In this document: positions 26,687-35,776 of the stretch, one piece after another
How positions within the stretch are numbered: the stretch's first letter is position 1
Layout: every line of letters starts with the position of its first letter
DNA from: Croceimicrobium hydrocarbonivorans
GTDB taxonomy: Bacteria; Bacteroidota; Bacteroidia; Flavobacteriales; Schleiferiaceae
Length of the DNA: 64,000 bases
Assembly: GCF_014524565.1 (NCBI RefSeq)
Contig: NZ_CP060139.1
Coordinates: 620,001 to 684,000, forward strand
Direction: 5' to 3'
The notes under the pieces: generated by a model
The model's database searches: none
Seen by the model: only the letters and a program-made list of their open reading frames with translations
Told to the model about the DNA's origin: nothing
Made by a program: the position numbers and the translations under genes

Positions 26687-27373
26687 TTAGCTCTTTGCTC
26701 CCTGAATATTCAGGTTCAATTCAATGCTGTTGTCGATAGCTTCTTCTTTAGCGATATCTGCAAATTGTGCAAAAGAAGTAGAACGGAAACGAACGTTCCA
26801 CTGGCTACGATCGATGATTACTTTAGTTGCGGATAGGCTAACATTATTATCATCAACACTTACTTTAGCTCCGAAGGTAATGCTCTTGGTAATACCACGT
26901 AAGGTAAGGTTACCGGTTACATTGTGAGTAGCTCCAGATTCGGCACCAGCATCAGCAGGACTTACTTCGGTAATAACGAAAGTAGCAGTAGGGAAAGAGT
27001 CAACCGCAAAAAAGTCAGGGCTCTTTAAGTGTCCTTCCAATTTAGCACGGTACTCATCACTTTCAACGTCAGAATTCTGGATAGAATTCATGTCGATAGT
27101 GAACTCACCACCTACTAATTGACCTTCTTTTACTTTAAACTCACCTTCAGTCACTTGGATTACACCAGTGTGCTCACTGTTAGAATAAGTTTTGTAACCT
27201 CTCCAGCTAATTTCATCAGCGTCGGTTAATGCAGCATAAGTAACAGCTTCAGCAGATTTTGTTTCATCTACTTGTTTTGCGTCTTCAGCTTGAACATTGG
27301 CCTCAGGTGCATTATTACAAGCCACCATGCTAGCTGCTACGCTCAATGCAAAGATTTGTTTAGCGATTTTCAT
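26687..27373 (-). CDS. YceI-family lipoprotein
   Basis: The 228-residue protein has a lipoprotein signal peptide (MKIAKQIFALSVAASMVAC, lipobox SMVAC with the Cys at 19), then a YceI-like lipocalin-fold domain from about residue 45 (ISWRGYKTYSNSEHTGVIQV near the start, GNLTLRGITKSITFGA and IDRSQWNVRF later). The family binds polyisoprenoid-like lipids and often acts in the periplasm or envelope stress. A longer frame to 27457 exists, but the promoter lies inside it, so I start at 27373. It is a single-gene unit with its own promoter and terminator. Confidence 0.88.
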   Translation of the reverse strand: MKIAKQIFALSVAASMVACNNAPEANVQAEDAKQVDETKSAEAVTYAALTDADEISWRGYKTYSNSEHTGVIQVTEGEFKVKEGQLVGGEFTIDMNSIQNSDVESDEYRAKLEGHLKSPDFFAVDSFPTATFVITEVSPADAGAESGATHNVTGNLTLRGITKSITFGAKVSVDDNNVSLSATKVIIDRSQWNVRFRSTSFAQFADIAKEEAIDNSIELNLNIQGAKS

Positions 27374-27411
27374 TTTTGATCTTTTTTTGAAATTGATGTT
27401 TAAACACTGAA

Positions 27412-27441
27412 CAAAAGTACAACAGAGAAATAACCTAGCAA
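27412..27441 (-). promoter_or_regulatory. Bacteroidota-type promoter of the YceI gene
   Basis: On the minus strand TTG (27441-27439), a 19-bp spacer and TACTTTTG (27419-27412) match the TTG/TAnnTTTG pattern. This predicts a leader of about 30 bases and excludes the upstream start codon. Confidence 0.7.
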
Positions 27442-27471
27442 TAGCTAGCTTGTTCATTTTTAAAAAAAATT

Positions 27472-27942
27472 TTAGGGCTCTTGCACTTGCTCTTCAATCA
27501 AGCGCTTTTGATAGAAGAATGCAGGGATCAGAAGCATCATTAGTACCGGATTCATTACCAGTCGATGTAAATGCCCGATTAATGAACTGAAGCCAACAGG
27601 CTGAGATAGATACAGCCATAAATAAATAGGAACCAGGATAAACAAACCAAACATCAGCACAAAAAGTGCAAAGCGAACATAGCGTCCTTGCGGAAAGAGT
27701 GCACTGATAAGAGCCATGGCAAAAAGGTCGTTCAAAAGGTATCGGATTACCTTATTAACGGAAAAGACCCTGGGATCGACTTCAATAAAATCACTGCTAT
27801 AGTTCAATTCCTGTGGAGCCTTGCCTTGAAATAAATGGTAGAAATCCAGATAATGCTGAAAGAAATAAACCAGGAATAATCCTAAACAACCTACCAACAG
27901 GAGTAAAAGTCTTTTTGGACTTCTCAGGATCTGCCTAAGCAT
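27472..27942 (-). CDS. XrtF-associated membrane protein (exosortase F system)
   Basis: The 156-residue membrane protein (start at ATG 27942; 13 residues longer if the start at 27981 is used) has four hydrophobic helices near 12-32, 75-90, 97-120 and 130-147. It directly follows xrtF, and its start overlaps the xrtF stop by eight bases (ATGCTTAG). This position and shape match the exosortase F system-associated protein seen next to xrtF in Flavobacteriia. Its biochemical function is not known. Confidence 0.7.
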   Translation of the reverse strand: MLRQILRSPKRLLLLLVGCLGLFLVYFFQHYLDFYHLFQGKAPQELNYSSDFIEVDPRVFSVNKVIRYLLNDLFAMALISALFPQGRYVRFALFVLMFGLFILVPIYLWLYLSQPVGFSSLIGHLHRLVMNPVLMMLLIPAFFYQKRLIEEQVQEP

Positions 27943-28522
27943 CTTTCTCCGATTTTTTGGCGAGGCTTCGGCTCTTACCATTCCAATGCATGACCCAGAA
28001 ATACCATAGAATCAATATGGCCAGGTATAATACAGCCGTAAAGCCATACTTATGAAAGAAGTGAAATCCCTTTCCATCAAAATCCACATTCAGCACGCTC
28101 AGTAGCATAAGACGCCCCAAATTGGCAAAGTGAATAAAGAGCAATCCGGCTGGGATAAACAAAAGTGTATTCAAAAACTTTCCGCCAAAGCCAATCACAA
28201 AAGCGACGAAGAGTATCATGATGTTAATACCATTACAACCTTCTTCCACTGAAATGGCATAGGTTCTATCCAGCCAAAGGCTATCATAGGTTTGTTCGGC
28301 ATTCTCTTCCCGTGCTAGGTGGTCGTTCTGCACCACTTCTGAATCATATCCAAACATTCCTGCTGTTCCGGCACATTGATAGGTAACCCAGCGGGTAATA
28401 GGGTCAAGCTTTTCCTGAAGATCGTAATTGGATATATAATAGCCGTACAAGCCACTGCCCACCAGGTAAATACTGATAAACTTGATCAGAAATAAAATGG
28501 TAGGTTTAAATTCCTTCCACAT
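27935..28522 (-). CDS. xrtF: Exosortase family protein XrtF
   Basis: The 195-residue membrane protease/transpeptidase-like protein has hydrophobic helices near 8-30, 98-118, 121-145 and 162-182. The segment VEEGCNGIN (Cys near residue 96) holds the exosortase catalytic Cys, NLGRLMLLS supplies the conserved Arg, and HFFHKYGF supplies the conserved His. The family cleaves a C-terminal sorting signal (PEP-CTERM-like) and transfers the protein to the envelope. It shares one base with the upstream RemB-like gene (TGATG). No PEP-CTERM-like substrate was noticed in this window. Confidence 0.88.
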   Translation of the reverse strand: MWKEFKPTILFLIKFISIYLVGSGLYGYYISNYDLQEKLDPITRWVTYQCAGTAGMFGYDSEVVQNDHLAREENAEQTYDSLWLDRTYAISVEEGCNGINIMILFVAFVIGFGGKFLNTLLFIPAGLLFIHFANLGRLMLLSVLNVDFDGKGFHFFHKYGFTAVLYLAILILWYFWVMHWNGKSRSLAKKSEKDA

Positions 28523-30114
28523 CAGAGATCGTAATAGGAATTATACAAATCAGTTCTTAAACCAAAGATAAATAACAAGCTCTGCCCTTCCAGCATCGGT
28601 GAAACCGTATTTCCCAGTTCGGTTTCGAAACTGCGAAACCTAAAACCCGTTTCAAGCTTTAATCCACTGGCTGGATTTACCACATAAGCTACCCTGAAAT
28701 TGAGGAAAAAGTAATCGCCTTTTGCACCTTGTGCAATCTGATTCCCTTCATCCTGCATGCGGCTTTCATAGCTCTGGTAAACATCCGAACCCCAGTTCTC
28801 ACCCTTTGGGTCATTGCCTCGTATGCCATAGCTAAGATGTAGTTCCCCTTCCCAGCGAGCCTTCTTGTAAATATTTTGAAATACCAGCTCATGAAAATTC
28901 GCCCCCCAAGGATGCGCCAATGGGCTACCATAATGGGCATAATTAGTGAGTACTACCCGATGTGAATAGGTATAAGGTCTGGCAGCATTGTACTCCAGCC
29001 TTTGAAAAAGTCCCTTTACTCCCCAGGCATCGTAGTCCTTAAATCCGAGTTGCCAACCGTATTTATTCACCCAACTACCTTCACCAGCGGTTATGGAAGA
29101 CAGTTGAAATTCATCCAGAATAAATTGACCGTAGATCATTCGGGCCTTATTGAACTTATAGGAAGTCTGCAATCCCATTAGAGCATTTCCACCACGGGAA
29201 CCCACGGCAAACTCAACTGGGCGATAAAAAACGATGGGGTTAAAAAAACTGGCATCTAATCCTTGCAGCTGATTGGTATCCCCGTATACGATCGATTCAA
29301 ACAGACCTAAATTCCAACGATCATTAATTGCGATACTCAGTAAATGGCTGCTCAAGTACTTTTTAGCCAGGATGCCTTCATTGACCTGGGCTTCCTTTCG
29401 GGTATCGTACAATTGAGCCCAGAGGTTTACATACTTAAACTTCCAAACATTAGTCTCAATTCTAAAAAAGGGATAGCTAAAACTGGCATCCGACAATAGC
29501 ATGGATCGATATCCTTCACCAAAGAAGTTACGTCCCTGACCTGCCGTAAAGGTGAAATACTTATTGGCTTGATAGGATAACTCCCCGGTGAAAAAACTAT
29601 AATCATAGCCCCCTGCCCCAAAAGGACGAGTTAAAGATCCTTGTCCAGGTATCACCCTTCTCAATTGAGCATAGTTCGAGATGTAAGTAGGAAAACGTGC
29701 CTGATTTTCTAAGAAAGTGGAATAGAAACTGAACTTCTGACCTATTCGACCTTCGAGTATAAAACCACGGGTATTGATGAAACGATAATCAGCATTCTCC
29801 TCATAGCCGTATTGGAAATTTACTAAGGGATCTATACTGAAGGAATAATCTTGATCACTAACGGTGATGAGCCTTTCCTGCCATAGCTTTCGATGCCACC
29901 AGCCCTTTTCAGTCCGAACCTTTTTAAGCTCATTGGAAATTCCCAATTGAAGTCGGTTAAAAGGGCGAATGCCGGTATGAAAAACAGAATCTTGCGCATA
30001 CAAGCGACTATCTTCTGTTAAGTGATTAAAATTATTAAGATGACGAAACTGATATTGTGCTGAGAGTAGACCAGGAAAGGCCAATACTAATAGCAGCCTA
30101 AGGGCTAATCTCAT
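28522..30114 (-). CDS. Outer membrane beta-barrel protein, RemB/Wzi-like
   Basis: The 530-residue protein has a signal peptide (MRLALRLLLVLAFPGLLSAQ). The rest is rich in aromatic beta strands and ends with a hydrophobic/aromatic strand. Segments such as GRNFFGEGYRSMLLSD, FFNPIVFYRPVEF and ARPYTYSHRVVLTNYAHYGSPLAHPWGANF resemble the capsule-assembly Wzi-like barrels and the gliding-associated RemB of Flavobacterium. It is in an operon between a nucleotide-sugar dehydratase (four-base overlap) and xrtF (one-base overlap), which supports a role in surface glycan or adhesin display. The RemB assignment is from memory of the family. Confidence 0.75.
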   Translation of the reverse strand: MRLALRLLLVLAFPGLLSAQYQFRHLNNFNHLTEDSRLYAQDSVFHTGIRPFNRLQLGISNELKKVRTEKGWWHRKLWQERLITVSDQDYSFSIDPLVNFQYGYEENADYRFINTRGFILEGRIGQKFSFYSTFLENQARFPTYISNYAQLRRVIPGQGSLTRPFGAGGYDYSFFTGELSYQANKYFTFTAGQGRNFFGEGYRSMLLSDASFSYPFFRIETNVWKFKYVNLWAQLYDTRKEAQVNEGILAKKYLSSHLLSIAINDRWNLGLFESIVYGDTNQLQGLDASFFNPIVFYRPVEFAVGSRGGNALMGLQTSYKFNKARMIYGQFILDEFQLSSITAGEGSWVNKYGWQLGFKDYDAWGVKGLFQRLEYNAARPYTYSHRVVLTNYAHYGSPLAHPWGANFHELVFQNIYKKARWEGELHLSYGIRGNDPKGENWGSDVYQSYESRMQDEGNQIAQGAKGDYFFLNFRVAYVVNPASGLKLETGFRFRSFETELGNTVSPMLEGQSLLFIFGLRTDLYNSYYDL

Positions 30115-32048
30115 TTTAAAGCGGTCTTGAGGTCAAGACTTTCGAATACTGAGTTTTTACTGATGTATTCTGGAACCACTGATTTTAAAGCCCGAACCAA
30201 TTCCAGATTATCACTGCCTTGATGCGCAGCTCCCAAACGATCTAAGGCAAGAAGCAACTGTGAATAATTCAAGGTTTGCGTCTGGGCAATCATGATCTTC
30301 TTATGGTGGGTAGGTAAGGTATTTTCTTTACCAGTAAGAAGCTCTTCGTATAACTTCTCTCCAGGCCTTAAACCCACTTCTACAATTTCGATGTCTTTAC
30401 CCAAATCCAATCCCGAAAGCTTCACCATTTTCTTGGCGAGATCATAAATCTTTACGGATTCGCCCATATCAAATACAAATATCTCACCTCCACGGCCCAT
30501 GCAACCTGCTTCTAAAACCAGATTACAGGCCTCAGGAATAGTCATGAAATAACGGGTAATCTCTCTGTGTGTAACTGTAATAGGACCTCCTTTTGCAATC
30601 TGACGGCGGAATACCGGAATAACCGAACCATTAGATCCCAATACATTCCCAAAGCGAGTAGTGATAAACTGTGTTCCTTTACCTTCTACCTTCTTTCCTA
30701 AACTTTGGGTATACAGTTCTGCAGTTCGCTTAGTAGCACCCATTACATTAGTAGGGTTTACCGCTTTATCGGTACTTACCATCACGAATTTCTCCGCATT
30801 GAACTCAACGGCCAGATCAGCCACGTTCTTGGTACCTAAAACATTAACCCCAACCGCTTCATAAGGATTGTCCTCCATAAGAGGTACATGCTTATAGGCA
30901 GCAGCATGAAATACAATATTGGGTTTAAACACATCAAAGATTCTGCGCATCCGGCTAAAATCTCGCACATCGCCAATTACACAATTCGCTATATCTGCGA
31001 AATTTTTGAATTTACCTTTCAGCTCCAGTTCCAGTTCATATAAAGCAGACTCCGCCTGATCTAAAAGAACTACTTGCTCAGGTTGGTAATGTAAACACTG
31101 ACGTACAATTTCGCTACCGATAGATCCAGCCGCTCCCGTTACAAGGATTCTTTTACCTCGTAATTCACGGCTAATATTTTCGCTATCCAGTACAATCGGA
31201 TCACGTTCTAATAGATCCTCAATACGAACTGGCTTAATCTGCTTAGTACTTAGTTCCCCTTGAATCCAACTACTAACTGGCGGTACTACCTTCACCTGCA
31301 AGTTTTGTTGCAAGCACTGATCTACAATTTGATTGCGGCGAGCATTGGGAAGTGCTGATTGAATAGAGATAATCACCTGATCTACCAGGTTTTTCTCTAA
31401 ATGACCTATAGAGAAAGCCTTTTCATTGGAAATAATTGGAATTCCCTCAATCGACTTACCCACCTTACTGGGATTATCATCAATGAAATTCACAATCTGG
31501 TATTCCCGACTGGTATCGTGGAATAAAGTATTCTTGGTAATTATACCTGATGCTCCGGCCCCATAGATCATTACCCGAGTAGCCTTAACCTCATGAGAGG
31601 TTTGAAAGCGTGCATAGAGTAATTTGACTAAAAATCGTGTTCCAATCAGAATCACCACATTCAATAAAAAGTGGATTAACAAAATGGAATTAGATACCGC
31701 TAAAAAATCGCTAAAGGGCTGAAAGAAATTAAGACTTAAGGTGGAGAGGGCTCCGAGTATAATTACTGCAATAAAGGAACCTTTGAAAATATTCCAAGCA
31801 TCACTAACCCCCGTATGGCGAATTACACCAATATGGGATCGAGCTATTGCAAATCCGATTAGATACGCACAGGCAATTACGGGAATCTTATCACCGATGA
31901 TTCCCTTGGGAATATCGAGATACTCAAAGTTGAAACGGAGAATGACAGAGGCAACATAGGTACCAATGACAATAAATAAATCGAAGACAAGAACTATCCA
32001 TCTGGAGAGAAACCGATCCGAATTCCGTAGGATAAACTTCCTAATCAT
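30111..32048 (-). CDS. Membrane-bound nucleotide-sugar 4,6-dehydratase (CapD/WbpM/PglF-like)
   Basis: The 645-residue protein has four N-terminal transmembrane helices (about 15-35, 48-66, 85-105, 113-137), a Rossmann-like region (MIYGAGASGIITK near 155) and a C-terminal extended SDR domain (VTGAAGSIGSEIVRQ near 290; AAYKHVPLMEDNP). Family members dehydrate UDP-GlcNAc to the 4-keto-6-deoxy sugar, the first step to rare surface sugars. The catalytic motif reads STDKAVNPTNVMGATKR, where a plain SDR would have a YxxxK tyrosine; the large WbpM-type enzymes often have Met in that place. It heads the operon with remB-like, xrtF and the XrtF-associated gene. Confidence 0.88.
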   Translation of the reverse strand: MIRKFILRNSDRFLSRWIVLVFDLFIVIGTYVASVILRFNFEYLDIPKGIIGDKIPVIACAYLIGFAIARSHIGVIRHTGVSDAWNIFKGSFIAVIILGALSTLSLNFFQPFSDFLAVSNSILLIHFLLNVVILIGTRFLVKLLYARFQTSHEVKATRVMIYGAGASGIITKNTLFHDTSREYQIVNFIDDNPSKVGKSIEGIPIISNEKAFSIGHLEKNLVDQVIISIQSALPNARRNQIVDQCLQQNLQVKVVPPVSSWIQGELSTKQIKPVRIEDLLERDPIVLDSENISRELRGKRILVTGAAGSIGSEIVRQCLHYQPEQVVLLDQAESALYELELELKGKFKNFADIANCVIGDVRDFSRMRRIFDVFKPNIVFHAAAYKHVPLMEDNPYEAVGVNVLGTKNVADLAVEFNAEKFVMVSTDKAVNPTNVMGATKRTAELYTQSLGKKVEGKGTQFITTRFGNVLGSNGSVIPVFRRQIAKGGPITVTHREITRYFMTIPEACNLVLEAGCMGRGGEIFVFDMGESVKIYDLAKKMVKLSGLDLGKDIEIVEVGLRPGEKLYEELLTGKENTLPTHHKKIMIAQTQTLNYSQLLLALDRLGAAHQGSDNLELVRALKSVVPEYISKNSVFESLDLKTALK

Positions 32049-32092
32049 AGGCTTGGCCGTTAATTTCTAATCTCCTTTCCCCTAACCGAGGT

Positions 32093-32100
32093 CAAAGGTA
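32093..32100 (-). promoter_or_regulatory. Candidate -7 box (TACCTTTG) of the dehydratase-xrtF operon
   Basis: The minus strand reads TACCTTTG, an exact match to TAnnTTTG, 45 bases before the dehydratase start. No TTG is seen at the expected distance upstream. Confidence 0.45.
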
Positions 32101-32261
32101 GGAAAAAAAATAAGCTTCTCCTTGGTTCCACGCTTGATTCAGAATATTTCACACTAATACAATCCATAGCTCTGAAAACTTAAAACAAGCTTAACTGCGG
32201 CTTATTTAGTAGTCAATATTAGACTACTCCAAGGTTTAGGTTTTGCCAGCAAAATTACTAA

Positions 32262-33440
32262 TCAATTGACTAAAATGTGGTCTTTATTTTCAAGTTCTAC
32301 TTCAAAAAAGTACTGACTTAAAATCGACTTATAACTATAGCCTCTTTTGCTCATTTCAATAGCTCCGTCTTGCGAAAGACCAACCCCATGACCAAAACCC
32401 TTGCCTTTTAATAGCACATCTTCTCCGTCTAATTCAACTGTGAAATAAGTTGAACGAAGCTTAAAATCATGTCTAACAGTGGTAAGCTTTAGACTCTTTC
32501 CTTTGTATGTGAAGTTCTTTTGTCTTTCCTTTTGTTCAAAGTTCAATAAGGCCTTTTGCAATTCTGCATCATTCTTAACGCCAAACATCCTCGCGAAATA
32601 GGAAAAGAAACGCTGCGAATTAATTCTTTTCTCCCATGAATAAGATCCAACCCCAATGCTGAAACTGTCGATTTTCGACTTTAACTCGGGCACTGGCTTT
32701 AGCCATACATCTTCTGAGTTTACCGTCATCCCACCGCTGTTCGCATGAAAAACACTAAGGACCAAACTGCAATCTTTGTTCACCAATATCGTATCATGAG
32801 TCGCAGCAACTGCTTTAAGAATTAAATCCCGATGGGTATAATGAGCCTTAGAAAAGTACACTTGCGAACTCACATCATCCTTTAGATTATAGCCTTCGGC
32901 TTCATGCTTACCCAGGTTACGTAGAGCAAAAGTCCGTGCTAAAACCGCCTGTGCTTTAAAGAATTCCAATTCTGGAACATGGCCCGCTTCACTTTCTACC
33001 ACTCCAGCAACGTAATGCTCCAGGTTAACGATGTTAACGATCTGCATTTGCCCACCGCGAACCAAGGCCCGTACGCCACCAAAATAGCTGCGGTTGCGCT
33101 TATTAGCGGTAATTCTGAATTGATGCAAGCTATCTACTCCTTCGAAATACAGACCTTCAAACTCACCTAAGCTTTCATCGCCAAGCTTTAATTGCAGCCT
33201 TTTGCCTTTTACTGAAACCACAAAGGTGCGTGAAGGATCCTTAGGGTAAATATCATAGATCGTATCCAAAACCGATCCATCCGAATGCAAAGCCAACAAT
33301 TTAAATTTGGCACTATCCGGGGTTATCAGAAAGCGTTGAATCGCCTGATCAGAATACAGTCTAACTTTTAAATCTAATGCTTCAGCCTTCGTGAAAGCCA
33401 GCATTAGAAGTACCCACACTAAAAACCTATGCACTCGCAT
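32262..33440 (-). CDS. SpoIID/LytB-domain secreted protein
   Basis: The 392-residue protein has a signal peptide (MRVHRFLVWVLLMLAFTKAEA). The SpoIID/LytB core runs from about residue 125: IVNLEHYVAGVVESEAGHVPELEFFKAQAVLARTFAL, SGGMT, and the C-terminal GKGFGHGVGLSQDGA motif. SpoIID of Bacillus is a peptidoglycan lytic transglycosylase; in Gram-negatives the domain occurs in cell-wall amidase enhancers and related proteins. A role in periplasmic peptidoglycan turnover is therefore plausible. It overlaps the end of lpxB by 14 bases and is the last gene of the surE-lpxB operon. Confidence 0.85.
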   Translation of the reverse strand: MRVHRFLVWVLLMLAFTKAEALDLKVRLYSDQAIQRFLITPDSAKFKLLALHSDGSVLDTIYDIYPKDPSRTFVVSVKGKRLQLKLGDESLGEFEGLYFEGVDSLHQFRITANKRNRSYFGGVRALVRGGQMQIVNIVNLEHYVAGVVESEAGHVPELEFFKAQAVLARTFALRNLGKHEAEGYNLKDDVSSQVYFSKAHYTHRDLILKAVAATHDTILVNKDCSLVLSVFHANSGGMTVNSEDVWLKPVPELKSKIDSFSIGVGSYSWEKRINSQRFFSYFARMFGVKNDAELQKALLNFEQKERQKNFTYKGKSLKLTTVRHDFKLRSTYFTVELDGEDVLLKGKGFGHGVGLSQDGAIEMSKRGYSYKSILSQYFFEVELENKDHILVN

Positions 33441-34536
33441 ACTCTATTACTTCCTCCGCGGCTCTCTCTGAAGCCCCAGCTCCCCCGAGCTTTTCCTTTA
33501 GTTCCTTATAATCCGCCAAAATTGCCGAGCGGCTATCTTCCTTCAAACAATTCTGCAATTCAGCCTTTAGACGATCTTCCCTAAAATCATGCTGAATTAA
33601 TTCAGTAACCACTTCCCGATTCATCACCAGATTTACCAATGAGATATAATCAATCTTCACCAGGCGCTTGGCAATCTCATAACTAATGCGTGATCCTTTA
33701 TAACATACCACCTCCGGCACTTCAAACAAAGCGGTTTCCAAAGTAGCCGTTCCAGATGTCACCAAAGCAGCATCGGCGATTTCCAGAATTTCATAGGTCT
33801 TTCCGAAAATGATCGGCAGATTCTTGCGAGCACTCACCTCTTCATAAAAAGCTAAATCCTGAGAAGGAGCACCTGCTACAACCCAGTTAAGCCCCATGGA
33901 CTCTACCGTCTTGATCATTAAAGGAAGCATGGCTCGAATTTCCTGCTTACGACTGCCCGGCAATAAGGCTATCAATGGAGATTCGCCTAATCCCAGGCTT
34001 GCTCTTCTTTCAGCCGGATTAAAGTCCGGACGATTCTGAATAGCATCTAATAATGGATGTCCCACAAAGGAAACCTCCATATCAAAACGCTGGTAAAATT
34101 CCTTTTCGAAGGGTAAGATGGTCAACATTAAGCCTACATCTCGCTTAATCTTATGAACCCTACTTTGCTTCCAGGCCCAAATTTGAGGAGAAATATAGTA
34201 GACCACCTTTATGCCTTTCTGCCTGGCATATTCAGCAATTCGCATATTGAAGCCCGGATAATCGATGAGGATCAAAACATCCGGATTATAGCTATCAATA
34301 TCCGCTTTACAAAAGCTAAGATTTCGCAAAATGGTGCGAAGGTTCATCAACACTTCCACAAAGCCCATAAAGGCCAAATCACGATAGTGCTTAACTAAAT
34401 GAGCGCCCTGGGCCTCCATAAGGTCTCCACCCCAAGCACGAATTTCTGCCTGCGGATCCTTCTTATTTAAGGCTTTGATTAAATTACTTCCATGGAGATC
34501 GCCACTGGCCTCCCCTGCAATGATATAGTACTTCAA
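33427..34536 (-). CDS. lpxB: Lipid-A-disaccharide synthase
   Basis: The 369-residue GT19 glycosyltransferase starts with the canonical MKYYIIAGEASGDLHGSNL. It contains YISPQIWAWKQSRVHKIKRDVG and FVGHPLLDA, then ALLPGSRKQEI and TSGTATLETALF, all standard for LpxB. It joins UDP-2,3-diacylglucosamine with lipid X at the inner membrane to form the lipid A disaccharide. The start codon is TTG (34536), chosen because the protein begins exactly where homologs do. It lies 66 bases after a small membrane gene and overlaps the spoIID-like gene. Confidence 0.95.
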   Translation of the reverse strand: MKYYIIAGEASGDLHGSNLIKALNKKDPQAEIRAWGGDLMEAQGAHLVKHYRDLAFMGFVEVLMNLRTILRNLSFCKADIDSYNPDVLILIDYPGFNMRIAEYARQKGIKVVYYISPQIWAWKQSRVHKIKRDVGLMLTILPFEKEFYQRFDMEVSFVGHPLLDAIQNRPDFNPAERRASLGLGESPLIALLPGSRKQEIRAMLPLMIKTVESMGLNWVVAGAPSQDLAFYEEVSARKNLPIIFGKTYEILEIADAALVTSGTATLETALFEVPEVVCYKGSRISYEIAKRLVKIDYISLVNLVMNREVVTELIQHDFREDRLKAELQNCLKEDSRSAILADYKELKEKLGGAGASERAAEEVIEYASA

Positions 34537-34602
34537 GTAGAGCTCAATTTGGACCCAAAATTACGGATCTGTTTTACTGACTTTCAAAGGGTTCAGAAAA
34601 CT

Positions 34603-34890
34603 TTACAACAAGAATCTGTAGATAAACACCGCAGCTAAGAGCAGCATGGTGGCACTTATTAAACCACGACCAAAATCCTCATTTTCAAAACGAAGCGCTA
34701 CAAAAAACAAGGCAGCATTGGGCAACATGGTGATGGTCATCAATTGCATATTTAAATGCTTAACCTCACTAAAATCAAATCGCTGAATCGCCATAAGTTC
34801 GGGTCGGAACTGAGCGATCAAATACATACTTAAAAGAGGTACCAGCAAACCCGTTATAAAGCCGGCAATCAGAGTCCCTTTAGATTTCAT
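34603..34890 (-). CDS. Small three-TM membrane protein
   Basis: The 95-residue protein has hydrophobic helices near 7-26, 50-66 and 76-93, with the charged stretch FRPELMAIQRFDFSEVKH between helices 1 and 2. It lies 31 bases after surE and 66 before lpxB, on the same strand. Similar small membrane proteins sit between surE and lpxB in related genomes as far as I recall, but the function is unknown. Confidence 0.7.
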   Translation of the reverse strand: MKSKGTLIAGFITGLLVPLLSMYLIAQFRPELMAIQRFDFSEVKHLNMQLMTITMLPNAALFFVALRFENEDFGRGLISATMLLLAAVFIYRFLL

Positions 34891-34921
34891 ACTACTAAAA
34901 CGTGTTTTTCGGAGACTAGTA

Positions 34922-35692
34922 TTAAAGCTCCCAGGAGACTAATCGATTTAAATGCTCATGCGCGGTTAAATCACTTTTAACCGGCACCACGCTGATATAG
35001 TAATCAGCCAGGGCTTGCTCATCATGATCTTTGGCCGCATCATAATTCACAAACTTTCCAGTTAGCCAATAATAATTACGATCGCGAGGATCTTTGCGCG
35101 AATCAAATTCTTCTTCCCAATTACCGCGCGACTGACGGGTCATCTTAATTCCCTTATAAGGCTCCCCCGTAAATTTTGGGATATTCACATTCAAGACCAC
35201 ATCTTGAGGTAAGCCTTCCGCTAAAACCTTAGCCGCAATTTTCTTGATATAAGGTAAGGCCGGTTTAAAATCGGCATCCCAGGCAAAGTCGCACAGTGAA
35301 AAGCCAATCGAAGGAATTCCTTCCAGGCAACCTTCCATGGCGGCCGACATGGTTCCGCTATATATAACATTGATGGAGGCATTACTACCATGGTTTATTC
35401 CACTTACCACCAAATCAGGTTTACGATCTAAAACCACATTCACTGCCAACTTGACGCAGTCTACCGGTGTACCGCTGCAGCTGTATTCACTTTGCGGACC
35501 TTCATCAATTCGAATTGGATCACAGCGTAAAATACCCGTAATAGTTATTGCATGCCCCATTCCACTTTGAGGACTATCCGGTGCTACCACCACTACATCC
35601 CCCAATTCATTCATCACCTTAATCAAATTGCGAATACCGGGGGCCGTAATTCCATCGTCATTACAAACCAGAATCAAGGGTTTTTCTGCCAT
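34922..35692 (-). CDS. surE: 5'/3'-nucleotidase SurE
   Basis: The 256-residue protein has the SurE signature at the N-terminus (ILVCNDDGITAPGI, with the metal-binding DD at 11-12), a further APDSPQSGMGHAIT block and SGTPVDCVKLA, then SGINHGSNAS near 100. It hydrolyses nucleoside monophosphates (and short polyphosphate in some species) in the cytoplasm. The length fits the family. It is first in a minus operon with the small membrane protein, lpxB and the spoIID-like gene. Confidence 0.94.
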   Translation of the reverse strand: MAEKPLILVCNDDGITAPGIRNLIKVMNELGDVVVVAPDSPQSGMGHAITITGILRCDPIRIDEGPQSEYSCSGTPVDCVKLAVNVVLDRKPDLVVSGINHGSNASINVIYSGTMSAAMEGCLEGIPSIGFSLCDFAWDADFKPALPYIKKIAAKVLAEGLPQDVVLNVNIPKFTGEPYKGIKMTRQSRGNWEEEFDSRKDPRDRNYYWLTGKFVNYDAAKDHDEQALADYYISVVPVKSDLTAHEHLNRLVSWEL

Positions 35693-35708
35693 TTCTTCAA
35701 ATTATACC

Positions 35709-35716
35709 CAAAGCTA
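35709..35716 (-). promoter_or_regulatory. Candidate -7 box (TAGCTTTG) of the surE-lpxB operon
   Basis: The minus strand reads TAGCTTTG, an exact TAnnTTTG match, 17 bases before the surE ATG in the 84-base divergent gap. The -33 element is not clear. Confidence 0.45.
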
Positions 35717-35776
35717 TTACTATTCATTAAACCGGGCATAGGCTTTGCACATTAAGCTCTTATAAATTGAACTAAA

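Noticed and set aside
27374-27457. Upstream start of the YceI gene
   Set aside because: A full promoter (27412-27441) lies within it, and the lipoprotein signal peptide begins at 27373.
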